Assembly: GCA_963969495.1 (NCBI GenBank)
Contig: OZ018330.1
Span: forward strand, 69,549,210-69,613,209
From: Ceratothoa steindachneri
Taxonomy: Eukaryota; Arthropoda; Malacostraca; Isopoda; Cymothoidae
DNA: 64,000 nucleotides
Direction of reading: 5' to 3'
Below are positions 54,351-64,000 of the stretch, one piece after another. Every line of letters starts with the position of its first letter. Positions within the stretch are counted from its first letter, which is position 1. Under the pieces are notes generated by a model. It did no database searches, was not told where the DNA came from, and saw only the letters and a program-made list of their open reading frames with translations. Made by a program: the position numbers and the translations under genes.

Positions 54351-56774
54351 AGAAGTGAAGCTGATCGGTACTGGATTGAAATATGAGAAATGGTGGATAG
54401 AATTGGGGATGGTTGGAGACATGAATGGACGAATGCAAAGGTGGCAGATTGAGAGAGGGGATAATTGGAACTTTTGGTACACCAGGAGAGAAGGGAAATG
54501 AAGAAAGGGTGGTAAAGTTGTAATGAAAGAAATGTGTAGCAAACACTTTCATTTAGCAAAAGGATCTGCATAAATTCATTTAGGTTGGACAGAGGTTCAA
54601 CTTGAGAGTATGATTGATGTTTCTAGTAAGAAAGAATGTGCTGCGGGACGTACTTGGTGTTAAATATGTAAGAGGTATGGGGCTATCTGATCACATGATT
54701 TTGCTGTGTGATGTTAAACTGATTGGTGCATGGATGAGAAGTCGGGTCGCGTTCTCTTGGTTCGGATCCCACGTTAATCAGGAGCTCCCCACCAAGAAAT
54801 AAAGGCATCTTAAATGGGTGTAGATTGGTTGTAAAATCCCTACGATAAAAAAATGGGCGAGAAGACGCAAGGCAGGTAGAAAGGAAGGGAAAATCAGATG
54901 TGAAAAGTTATTGAATTAGAGATAAAAGGAAGAGTATGAGAGAATGCTTGCGAGTGTTAGAGAGAAAGTAAACGTGAGCATTGAGATAGAACAAATGTGG
55001 AACAAATTTAAGAAAGTGGTGTTAGGTAGTGCAAGGACTGTGGGTGGGTGTGCCAAAACTGGATAGAGGAAGTAAAATGCTCTATAGTGGAATAACGATA
55101 TGAAGAGTGTAGTCTAAACTTGGCGTTGGTCAAATGCTTAATATTGCAGATAAGAATGACAGGGTGATACGGTTGAATGCATACAAAAAGATAAGGAGAG
55201 TGAAACAAGTGAATACACAGTAGTAAAGCAGCAAATGAAGCATTTGGACAAAAGGTGAGTATGGATCCCGATGGGAACAGGAAGCTATTGTGGAAGGAAG
55301 TGAGAAAGAAGGGTGAGGAAGCAGTAGGATATTAGCAAGGTACTTGTGAGCAATGGGGTCAAATCTAGATTACGAGTCTAATTTAGTGAGTTATATGTAA
55401 ATATGATTAGCTTCATGGTCATGAATTGCCTCTTGTATAGAGGTATGCAAGAGGTTTAACGTGCTATAAGAGGCTTGAAAATGGGACGGCGGCTGGATTT
55501 CATCACATACTCGCTGAGATGCGAAAAAATGGCGATGTTTGCATCATGGAATGGGTTCGCTGGCTGTGTTCTAAGGAATTTGAAAGTGGAAGAGTGCCTG
55601 GAGGCTGAAAGACTGCAGTGATAGTGCTGTTGTGTAAGGGTCATGGGGAGAAAGGTGAATGCAAGAACTACAGGGAGATAAGTCGGTAGTGTTGCAGGTA
55701 AAGCGTATGGACAATTTTTAATGCTCGTAAAAGATAACCGATGTTTTGATAGATGAACAAGGGAGCATTGAAGCAGGAATGGTGAGTATCGATCAAATAT
55801 TTGCAGAGAGCTAGCTGAAAAAAACAAGGGATGTGATGTAAAATGCATGGTGGGTTCATAGATCTGGAGAAAGCTTATGCTCCCGTATATCGAGAAGCAT
55901 TAGGGCAAGTGTAAGAATGTATATACGTAGTGAGTGGTAGAGTGTTGGATGATGTGAAGAGTATCAATGTCGGAAGTTGTGCAGTGGGATGAAAGATAGC
56001 CTGGGTGAGAGGTTTGACATACATGGGATGTAACACATGTTTGTATGATGTCGCCATTGCTGTTTAATATTTTTATAGATGGAGTACTGAAAGAAGTATG
56101 TATGGGAGTGAAGGAAAGAAGTGTGAGATTGATGGGAAATGGCTTCTGTGTTGGTGGCTGAGAGTGAGAGAGAGTTGGAATTGTCGATTGTAACTTTTGA
56201 GAGGAAGGGTCTAAAAGTGAACGCGGAAAAGATTAAGAGGTGAGAATGGGGTGGGGTTTGATATCTGAGCCTGTGGTTTCACCCTTGAAAAAGTGCGAAG
56301 TTGAAATATTTCGGATGCATTGCAAATAAGGGTGGTACAGATGAAGCAGACTGAAACCACCTTTTAAATGGAAGGAAAATGACTGGGCCGATTAAAGCGT
56401 TAATGAATGGCAAGGGTTTTAGTATGGAATGTGTTGGGAAGCTGCATGTAGGTATGCTGATGGAAAGAGGAAGGCGAGAGCGAGAGCAGTGAAAATGGAA
56501 AACTTAGGATGGATGCTGGGCATTAGAGGGGTAGAGATAGTGAGGAACGAATGGTAAGATGTTTATCGCGCGAATGAGGTTTTGATGGAAAGTGCTGAGG
56601 TGATGCGGTCATGTAACAAGAATGGATAGAAATAGACTTGCAAAGAGAATATACAAGACTGAATGTGTGGGAGAAGGTCGGAAGACCAGGTAAAAGGATG
56701 GTTGATTATGCGAATGATGAGTGTGTGAGTGAGAATGGGTTGACCTAGGACGAAGAGGATGATATTGTGTCTGG
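54351..56774 (+). pseudogene. Decayed RTE-like LINE (endonuclease-RT)
   Basis: No frame is open for long, but collinear blocks of the arthropod endonuclease-reverse transcriptase type appear in order: GMNGRMQRWQIERGDNW (54420), KKECAAGRTW near 54630, an LSDHM block (54685, SDH motif), AVIVLLCKGHGEKGECKNYR (55617), FIDLEKAYAPVYREALGQV (55857; first RT Asp present, second position altered), FKYFGCIANKGGTDEAD (56305), RARAVKMENLGWMLGIRG (56480) and RNRLAKRIYKTECVGEG (56630). The Y-A-D-D box could not be found. The relic is interrupted at 56786 by an I-like fragment. Confidence 0.72.
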
Positions 56775-56786
56775 TAAGCGTGCCTG

Positions 56787-57084
56787 TTTTTTTTTTAATT
56801 TTAGGAGCCCATCTGTCGACTGCCTACTAGGGCAGAAGTTGCCGTACTCATATCACAGCCTACTAATAGACTAGATTACCCCCCCCCCCCCTCCAATAAC
56901 TATGTAATTAACAAATAACCATTATACAAATGTAAAGCCAAAAAAACAACAAAAGAAAACACTTAAGAAGAAGGAAGCGTTCTCCGGCGTCGGGGGTAGA
57001 CCCGCCTCCCCCCGGTGCAGCAACATGCGACCTACTAAAACACAGAAAAGGGGTCAAATAAAGTTGATGAGGTCAGCCTCCTCT
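56787..57084 (-). mobile_element. I-like LINE 3'-end fragment (copy IV)
   Basis: 298 bp: T run, AGGAGCCCATCTGTCGACTG, then 3' UTR with a C-run (56879-56892), similar to 46600-46860. Flanked by TAAGCGTGCCTG (56775-56786) and TAAGCGTGCATG (57085-57096), a 12-bp target duplication with one difference. Strong 5' truncation. Confidence 0.85.
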
Positions 57085-57096
57085 AAGCGTGCATGG

Positions 57097-57470
57097 AGGG
57101 GGGCTGATTGGCATCTTGTGCCGAGGGAAGAACCCTGACCCGAAGAGATGCTACAACAACCCATCGCTACGAAGGACCAGTTTGGCGTGGAGAAAATCCT
57201 GGGTGGCTTTGTGCTTACTAGGGCATAATGGGGCAGGAGGGGGTAATTTTAGTGTCATTGATGTGCGCCAACCCCAAAGGGTGGAAAATTGGTTGATGTT
57301 GAAATCATGAAAGATTATGACAATCGAGCATACCATTCGGCCAGACGAGTTAATGTGAAGGGACAGGAGGATGGAAGAAACTATGGGGAAAGGTGATGTC
57401 GTGTAGAGTCTGGAGGAGGAAGGATGATAAGGAGGGGAAGGACAGAAGAGGAGGAGGAGGATTGACAATA
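57097..57470. other. Unassigned G-rich spacer
   Basis: May be the last part of the RTE-like relic after the copy IV insertion, but no residue block supports it. Contains a GGAGGAGG run leading into the minisatellite. Confidence 0.35.
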
Positions 57471-57850
57471 GGTTCAGGAGGGATCAATGGGTGTTCAAGG
57501 AGAGCTCACTCCTCAAGGGCCGCCGAACGCGGCACGATCTTCGCCCAAATCGAGGGAGGGTTCATGTGGTGGCAAAAGGAGGGATTAATGGGGGGTACGC
57601 ATTGTACAGGAAGGGTTCAATGAGTGTTCAGGAAGGAATCCATGGGTCTTATGAGGAAATCAATGGATGTCCAGGAAAGGCTCAATGAGTATTCAGGGAG
57701 GGTTTCAATGGGCATTCGGGGAGGGTTCAATGGATATTGAGGAAGGGTACAATAGATATTAATTAAAGGCTCAATGGGTATTCAGGAAGGGTTCAATGGC
57801 TATTCAGGAAAAGTTCACTGGGTATCCGGAAAGGGTGTAATGGGTTCCAG

Positions 57851-58026
57851 GAAAGGGTTAAATGGGCATCTGAGAAGGGCTTAATGGGTATCTAGAAAGG
57901 GTTAAATGGGCATCTGAGAAGGGCTTAATGGGTATCTAGAAAGGGTTAAATGGGCATCTGAGAAGGGCTTAATGGGTATCTAGAAAGGGTTAAATGGGCA
58001 TCTGAGAAGGGCTTAATGGGTATCTA
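57851..58026 (+). repeat. Four identical 44-bp higher-order units
   Basis: GAAAGGGTTAAATGGGCATC + TGAGAAGGGCTTAATGGG + TATCTA repeats with starts at 57851, 57895, 57939 and 57983; the next at 58027 begins to diverge. Each unit is two 22-bp monomers of different type. The identity points to recent local expansion. Confidence 0.93.
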
Positions 58027-58412
58027 GAAAGGGTTCAATGGGCATCTGTGAAGGGCTTAATGAATATTCATGAATGTTTCAAAGGGTATTCTTAAACAGT
58101 TCAATGCATATTCATAAAGGGTTCAATGTGTATTCATGAATGGTTAAATGCGTTTTCATGAAAGGTCCAAATGGGTATTCATGAAGGGTTCAATGGGGAA
58201 CCAGAAAAGGTACAATGGGTACCCGAGAAGGGCTCAATGGGTATCTGAGAAGGGTTCGGTGGTTATTCCAGAATGGTTCAAAGGTTATGAGGAAAGTCTC
58301 AATGGGTATTTTGAAATGGTTCAAAACATATCTTGTAACTGTTTAATGGTTATCTGAAAGGGTTCAATGGGTATCCAGGAAAGGTTCAATGGATGTTCAG
58401 GAAGGAATCAAT

Positions 58413-58830
58413 ATATATATATATTTTTTAGCCCATCTGGCGACTGCTTACCTGGGGATAAGTCGGCATACACAGCACATTAAAAAACAACGATAAAAAA
58501 GGACAGGAGCTAAACAAATAAGAAAAAAAAGCGAAAAGACAAGAAGGAAGCGCGCTCCGGCGTCGGGGGTAGGCCAGCTTCCTCCAAAAAGTCACATAGT
58601 CCATAGGCCTGTGTACACGAACCCATCCCGAGTACAAGGCACAAACGGTAGCGGCCCCCAAACGTGCGCGAAGATCACCTAGACAGGGGCATTACACAGG
58701 AATGTGTAAAACAGTTTAGGGGATAAGGCAGTCGTTGCAGTAAGGTGCAAGGGAGCGCTCGATCAAATGACGGTGCGTCCAATTCGGAGACGACAGAAAG
58801 CAACCTGAAGCCGTCGCGGCATTGGGGGAC
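58413..58830 (-). mobile_element. I-like LINE 3'-end fragment (copy V)
   Basis: 418 bp: ATATATATTTTTTAGCCC, then CATCTGGCGACTGC, 3' UTR (GCGCTCCGGCGTCGGGGGTA shared with 56970) and the C-terminal finger region of ORF2 (CGTTGCAGTAAGG, CAATTCGGAGACGACAGAAA). TCAAT lies on both sides (58408-58412, 58831-58835); as the target is itself a repeat, the duplication length is uncertain. Confidence 0.85.
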
Positions 58831-59125
58831 TCAATGGGTATCTGGGAAGGGTTCAATGAGTTGTCAGAAAGGGTTCAATGGGTATTCTTGAAATGTACAA
58901 TGAGCATTCAGGAAAGATATCCGGGAAAGGTTCAGTTATCCTGGGTGTTCAATGGGTTTCTGGTCCGTGTACAACGGTTATCCAGGAAGGGCTTGAAGGT
59001 TATTCAGAAAGGGCTCAAAGAGTATCCGTAAATGGTTCAATGTGTATTCAGGAACTCAATAGGTGTTATATAAGGATTCAATGTGTATTCAGTAAGGGTT
59101 CAATGAATATCAGGGGTATTCATGA

Positions 59126-59214
59126 TTTTTTTAAAAAAATTTAAGTGCCATCAGCAACCGTTTACTAGAGCAAAAATCGCCGTACTCGCGCTAAAGCCTA
59201 CTAGTACGCAAGGA
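59126..59214 (-). mobile_element. I-like LINE 3'-end fragment (copy VI)
   Basis: 89 bp: T/A run, AGTGCCATCAGCAACCGTTT and AAATCGCCGTACTC, the diverged 3' end of the element. Flanks ATTCATGA (59118-59125) and ATTCCTGA (59215-59222) are a probable target duplication with one difference. Confidence 0.75.
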
Positions 59215-59290
59215 ATTCCTGAAGGGTTCAATGTATATTCATAAATGGTACACTGGTTATTCAGGGATGGTTTAAATGTTTTTTTCTGGA

Positions 59291-60180
59291 GGGCTTAATT
59301 GGTATTACATTGTTACTCGATGGCTTACGTTCCCGATGAACTATGCGAGCTCCACCATTTTGCTGTCTGGTATAATGTGGTATATGAATGCTAAGGGGAA
59401 AAAAATTAGGAAAAAAGGGAAGAGGGGAGAAGGGGCTAATAAAAGTCCTCTTGGTCAAGGAGGTGGCAGCTCATACGGAGATTCCCCACGAAGAACCACG
59501 GAAGTGGAGGGTGCTCAAAAATTGTGTGTATGGGGTGGCAAATTTTAGAATTGACACCCAATGAAAATCGCTCATTAACCACCGACTGGTCGCGCATTGA
59601 GCGACGCAAGAAGTGTGTTCTATAGGTTGATGACGCTGATCACATCCATCAAAAATATTAGCAGTCTCAAATGTTCTTCGACTTTAAGGAAATTTGCTAA
59701 AATGGAGGCGGAACCTCTGAAGTAGGCTCTTACCTTCTCGGCTTCGATGGAAAAAGGTAAATCATAAATTAGGTATCTATAAATCTATATTAAGACAATT
59801 TGTATATATCCAGATATGTAATCTAATATTTTAACAATAGCATTATACCTTAACCTTTTATCTCAGACAGATAGATTTCCCTTTGAGAATTTTGAAAATT
59901 CTCTTTTCCTGAAATTGAAAAGATGTTTAAAATAGCAGCAACCTTCAAAAGAGAAGTCTAACATTCCAACATCAAAATCTTGAACAGAAAAACCTTCATC
60001 TGTTCAACTAAATTGGTGTGGTGAGTTTATTCTTTCCACAATTTTGCAAGTACATACACTAAAAAATGTCTGAATGATGACTACCATTCACATTGATCAA
60101 ACGAGAAAAAAAATAAGAAACGATACTCCATCCTTCCCCCCCCCCCAAATTTTTATTTGATGCACAGTACTCATTTCCAA
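59291..60180. other. Non-coding spacer
   Basis: AT-rich sequence without recognised genes or repeats. A C run lies at 60137-60146. A small ORF 59276-59548 is Lys/Gly-rich without family features. Confidence 0.4.
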
Positions 60181-60808
60181 GGATTCTCGCCTCATCTTTC
60201 AGCTGTACAATAAGTTATAAAATTGATGTTGCTTTTATACAGGTTAAAAAATCCCTGAAAAAAATATATTCTTGGGGAAAGTAGTTAGGGTCTAGATAGA
60301 TGTGACATCGGTGAGGATATTAACTTGCTTAAAGAGGGAGTAAAATTAAAGCTTCTTAAGGCTAGATTGAAGGTGGGAAGGGAATGAATTAAAGCCAACT
60401 TGATATTTCTGCACTTGAGAGTCATTTGAGCGATATAAAAATTGTCTTTATTCCAGTCAATTTCATGTTTTTTTTATGAGATGAAACTACAGAGGGCATT
60501 CATTGGAACTGTTTCCAGGGTAGTTGTGTTTTTGTATATGCCTTTATCTAATGTTCTGCTATTTATTTAATTAGTTGACTTTTTTACATGTAAGAAAACA
60601 AAATGATACGTTGGTGTTGGTATTCTTTTTACTAGTTATTTGAGCCTTTTAATTCAGAGTTGTATTAGAATTGGTGTTACTTTTCCTTTTGGAGTGCAAG
60701 TAAATTCTTCTTGCTTCAATGTGAGGGTATTTTTTTTAAACCTGTATAAAAGCAACTTAGTTAATTTTATTACTCATCATACAGCTCAAAGATGAGGCAA
60801 GAAGCCTC
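60181..60808. repeat. Imperfect long inverted repeat (possible foldback/MITE)
   Basis: Arms 60181-60251 and 60732-60808 are reverse complements over about 70 bp with small indels: CTCGCCTCATCTTTCAGCTG pairs with CAGCTCAAAGATGAGGC, and TTGCTTTTATACAGGTT pairs with AACCTGTATAAAAGCAA. The 480-bp interior is AT-rich without a coding frame. No target duplication was recognised at the outer ends, so the element ends are not fixed. Confidence 0.75.
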
Positions 60809-61254
60809 GAAACCATTGCTTTATGAGGGCACTTATTTGCTTAAGATCAACTTATGAATTGGGGTTTTATGCTTGAGAATAGAAAATAATGAATAATTAG
60901 AAGCAAAGTAAAAGAATTTGCTAGAATTTTGAGTTTAGAATAAGTCATGCAAACAAAGATTCCTGTATCAATAAAGAGAATTGAGCCTTTTGTGGAAAGT
61001 GGCAACAGAACAAGAAGGAAATCAAAGAAACATGAATGTGAAAAACTTCTCAAAACTAAAAAAAACAAGGGAGCCAAATTCTCTACATACTTTTTTTCAC
61101 AGACATTCTATGAAAACAGAAGGGGAAAGTTGTGTGAAATAAAGACAGCATGGAGGCAGGTCGAAAATCATCATCACTTTAATCTATAATTTTCATCATT
61201 AAATTAATCATCTCTTACTGGTCATTCTAAAACAGTGTGCCATGGTTGAATTGA
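60809..61254. other. Non-coding spacer
   Basis: AT-rich. An 80-codon Lys-rich ORF at 60947-61189 has no recognisable features. Confidence 0.4.
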
Positions 61255-62170
61255 AGTACGCAGAAACTGTTTTCACAATTTATTGTTTGCCTGCCATAGA
61301 ATGAGCGTGAAATAGAATTTCTTGTCATTAAGAATTATCTTAGAATAATTAAGAAGTGATTTTTAGCATTTAAGTTATGGCAGATTTTTTAATTATTAAA
61401 GTATTAGCAATAACATCCTTGTACCATGTTTATCGTTACAATTATGCAATACAAATAAAATTACTAAAATGAAATTTGCCTATTGTACAATAAAACTTTA
61501 CAAAAAAAATCACATCTCAGTAACAACAGTTTTTGTCTAAAAAAAAAGTTTTTACTTCAGGATCCAATCCTTGCGAAAGGAAGGGAGGATCGGAACACAG
61601 GGGAGAGGATCTCTTGAAAAGATCACCTGACCAAGAGATGCATTAAAATCTCTCGACTATATGTTGCTGACCCAACTTACGATAAATGATAAAAATAGCG
61701 CGACTCGTTAGAAAACAATAAAAAACAACTGCACTTGCTACAGACGGTCTTGTATGAGTGGCAATTACCAGGATAACCCTCGTCTCCTCATCTAGTTCTT
61801 TTGGAGTTGGGGTTCCTTCAAACTTTGAGGAAATAATGAACATAGTTCGTGGCAGTTCAAAGTCAAGGACACTAGCACACGAGCACACACACACACACGC
61901 CCTCTCGCACATATGCACAAACCTCTAAAATGAAACAAACTCCAGCTCAAGTGTCATAATATATTAATTTGATAGACAATAATAGAATGTAGAGTTTTGG
62001 AGCCATTTCACCTTAGATGAAAAAAAGGCTAAGTATGGTAATTTGGGGTCGAGGCTAGACTGCGGTTGCAGCATCACGTCTCTCTACAGGAGCGACCTAT
62101 TCCCCCTCCCCTTTTTAGGGAACGCGCGGGGTAGACATTAAGAAGTCACGCGCGAGGGTAGACGAAGCAG
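61255..62170 (-). other. Probable 3' UTR of the WTAP gene
   Basis: Lies directly downstream of the WTAP stop codon. A candidate AATAAA signal on the minus strand is at 61279-61284. A CA repeat is at 61885-61897. The true cleavage site cannot be told from sequence alone. A 91-codon minus ORF (61643-61918) lies inside it and shows no family features. Confidence 0.4.
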
Positions 62171-62883
62171 TCAGTCACGAGGCGATGCGGCGAGAGAGGT
62201 CGCCACCATGAGCCCCGGCAGCCCATTTTCGAGGATGGGGCTGGCGGCGGAGGCGGAAGCAGCAACGCCCTCACCGTCGCCAGACTCCTTTCCGTCCTCC
62301 TCCCCTTCAGGCTCGAGCCGTGTGCGTTTCATGGGCGTGGGCGGGCGAGGTTCCTCTCCTTCGCCCATCTCCTCCTGAATCACACTCTGCGTCCGTTTGC
62401 GCCCGTTCGAAAAAGCCTTAAGCGAAGCAGTACTAGAACCGTCCGAGGTGCGGTCGTTCTCACTACCCACAACGGCGCTTGCGGGCATAATTTTGCCACT
62501 ATTATCGTTACTACTGTTATTAATAGCCATTAAATCACCGTTAGGTCTCGTGCTCAAAGTACTTTCGTCAGTGAGATCGCTCTCGCGGAGCAAATCTGCG
62601 TCTGACGAGGCCTCGAGCATAGTCCTTGGGCCTTCGTCAGAGTACTGCGGGAGAGAGTCCTCGTTGTGGAGCGGTTCCATTTCTGAAAAGGCGCACTCCG
62701 GGTACTCGGGTACCTCTTCTGCACTGGCCGGGGTGTTGTTCGACGTGGTTGGGCCCATGGACAGTTGGTTGGTGAGGTGCGAGATCTTCTCCTTGGCCTG
62801 TCGAAGCTGACTCTGCAGGTAGAGAATGGTGCCCTGCATCCCTTCCGTGTCCTCGTCCATCTCTTGTAAGAACTCCTCCAACT
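62171..62883 (-). CDS. WTAP: Terminal coding exon of WTAP/fl(2)d homologue
   Basis: WTAP is the regulatory subunit that ties METTL3-METTL14 to the nuclear m6A methyltransferase complex and, in flies, acts in sex-specific splicing. The exon starts at 62883 after a clear acceptor (TTTCCGCAG) and reads LEEFLQEMDEDTEGMQGTIL then YLQSQLRQAKEKISHL, which matches the EEVEGMQSTIL-LQQQLKE end of the WTAP coiled coil. The remaining about 200 residues are Ser/Asp/Glu-rich and disordered, with a basic FSNGRKRTQS and PMKRTRLEP segment that could be a nuclear localisation signal. The stop is TGA at 62171-62173. About 237 residues are encoded; the earlier exons are not seen and should lie beyond the right end. 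Codon use is GC-richer than its surroundings. The identification rests mainly on the coiled-coil block. Confidence 0.8.
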
Positions 62884-64000
62884 CTGCGGAAACACCATTT
62901 GGCATCAAAAGGTTATTCTAAATCATTGGCCTCTATAGAAACAACACAAAATAATCTCTATGGTTCACTTTAACTACTGAAAGCGGGTTAAAGACTCATG
63001 CAAGTGCCACGAGACGGAGCAGAAATGTAATTGTTAATTACAAGGTTGCCAACTGCAGGAAGTACAAAACAATTGACTATGACCTCGCTCATGCACAAAT
63101 GAGGGGCTGTGAGTCAGACCAAAGGCATCCAATTTTCTCTACTATCGATCAAGTTATTCCAACCCTTTTTTACCCATACATACTTAGTTAAGCCAGACAA
63201 ATTAGACAGTGGGTGATTAAGGGCTGTACAAATTGAGATAGGGATGATTTAGGCATATTCACGGGATTATTAGTTAGTGGATTCGTAGCCTAAACCCACC
63301 CATTTCACGCATGAAGTTATGTTAGATTGTTAAGAAACGCAATGACCCATCGCATCAGAGACAAGATCTCTAGACCGGATAATGCACATAAAGATCAGAT
63401 CAGAATGACAATCACTGGTGAGCCCAAGGTGCCAGTCCTCGCAGCAAAGGTGGAAGCAATTGTAACCATAGGTAAGACAGGATAATTGGACATGAGTGTC
63501 CCCCCCCCCCATAGTACTCTGGCAGAGTGCCGAAACATAGGAGAGAGCGTGTATGTTGTTTTATGAAGGTAGGAAAGGAAAGGATAATGGTGTTGTGATT
63601 GGCTATATGCATGATGGTGCGAGGAGCTAATTACCCTTGAGGGAGGAGTATCAGCGTATCCGCCCAATGGGCAGCCAGCACATGACGCTGAGTTTTTTTT
63701 ATCTGCTCTCACTGGGTTGAGCCCCTGCCTCGACGTCAGAAATCCAAAGTCGTCTGACCCGAATCCAACCCTTAAAGAAAGTACTCTTGCCTTCCGTGTG
63801 TTACTGGGAGACAGGTCTGTAGAGGTCGAAAGTGGTGGTTTATAAGGCACTACCTTCGTACCCACGTGTAGGTGATTTATTAGAGGTGCTAAGACCTCAT
63901 CTCAGGTTTTGGTGGCGTTAAAAGTATTGTCTCCATGTGAAGAGCATCTTTGGAGTTTCATTTGATAGGAGTGGGGTTTTTGATAATACCCTTCGAGGTG
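62884..64000 (-). other. Intron of the WTAP gene (partial)
   Basis: Follows from the acceptor at 62884. No upstream exon with WTAP-like coiled coil was found here. A 156-codon minus ORF at 63395-63865 is Ser/His/Tyr-rich and is not conserved with anything I recognise. A C run is at 63501-63510. Confidence 0.5.

Larger units (their letters stand above)
57471..59290 (+). repeat. 21-22-bp minisatellite (GGGTTCAATGGGTATTCAGGAA type)
   Basis: Tens of imperfect copies of a unit built as AAGGGTTCAATGGGTATYC plus AGGA/GAG. The array is interrupted by I-like fragments at 58413-58830 and 59126-59214, after which the same unit resumes. Most units are 21 or 22 bp, so runs of 21-bp units read as a repeated seven-residue peptide (G-S-M-G-I-Q-E like), but 22-bp units and stops break every frame. 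Confidence 0.92.

Noticed and set aside
54167..54571. Overlapping minus-strand ORFs of 134, 107 and 80 codons
   Set aside because: Phe/His/Ser/Thr-rich shadows of a purine-biased plus strand; the plus strand has the RTE-like blocks.
57471..59290. CRISPR array
   Set aside because: The repeats are contiguous 21-22-bp monomers without unique spacers; it is a minisatellite in a eukaryotic genome.
61643..61918. 91-codon minus ORF with a membrane-like segment in the WTAP 3' UTR
   Set aside because: Its start runs through a CA repeat and no family features were recognised; not enough to call a gene.
62397..62810. 137-codon plus-strand ORF opposite the WTAP exon
   Set aside because: The minus strand carries the recognisable coiled coil and a splice acceptor; the plus ORF is a shadow of it.
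63395..63865. 156-codon minus ORF in the WTAP intron
   Set aside because: No coiled coil or WTAP-like block, low-complexity Ser/His/Tyr composition and no clear splice sites.

Overview
The window is animal nuclear DNA, most likely from an arthropod and plausibly a crustacean. The evidence is the total absence of bacterial-style gene packing, a spliced exon of a metazoan gene (WTAP/fl(2)d, an m6A-writer subunit) at 62171-62883 on the minus strand, long CT/CA/TA microsatellites, and a dense pile of eukaryotic retroelements of arthropod type. The taxon is an inference; no rRNA, tRNA or mitochondrial marker is present to test it. No tRNA, rRNA, CRISPR array, replication origin or bacterial operon was seen.

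Layout. 1-6060 is AT-rich, decayed sequence with a CR1-type LINE relic (400-840), a Penelope-like element relic (about 2150-3105) and a T-rich duplicated block that ends in a degenerate hammerhead-ribozyme-like motif. 6099-41659 is a chain of at least ten CR1-like LINE copies, all on the plus strand. They are joined head to tail through CT/CA/TA microsatellites; most end in a doubled TTGTTAC/ATGTAAC-type tail followed directly by the microsatellite, and the next copy starts directly after it. Two copies (8484-20304 and 29745-35472) appear close to full length, with an esterase-type ORF1 and an endonuclease/reverse-transcriptase ORF2. Later insertions break them: a 6.75-kb I-like LINE (11553-18303, 13-bp target duplication), a Ty3/Gypsy LTR element (20837-27750), a long-TIR foldback MITE with TA duplication (30331-31298) and a hAT-like non-autonomous element (33014-33401).

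41660-53750 is a minus-strand I-like LINE, itself split by a deleted mariner (43236-44140) and by a second near-complete I-like LINE (46595-53030). 54351-56774 is a badly decayed RTE-like LINE, which received a 3'-end I-like fragment (56787-57084). 57471-59290 is a 21-22-bp minisatellite with a 44-bp higher-order unit and two more I-like 3' fragments. 59291-61250 is non-coding and contains a large imperfect inverted repeat. The right end holds the terminal WTAP exon with its probable 3' UTR, then intron.

How it fits together. The only supported host gene is WTAP. Almost everything else is layered mobile DNA whose relative ages can be read from the nesting: CR1 copies are oldest or contemporaneous with the microsatellite chain; I-like LINEs, Gypsy, hAT and MITE came later; mariner and I-like copy III entered an older I-like copy. 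No mobile-element reading frame in the window looks fully intact; every ORF carries stops, frameshifts, deletions or a damaged catalytic residue.
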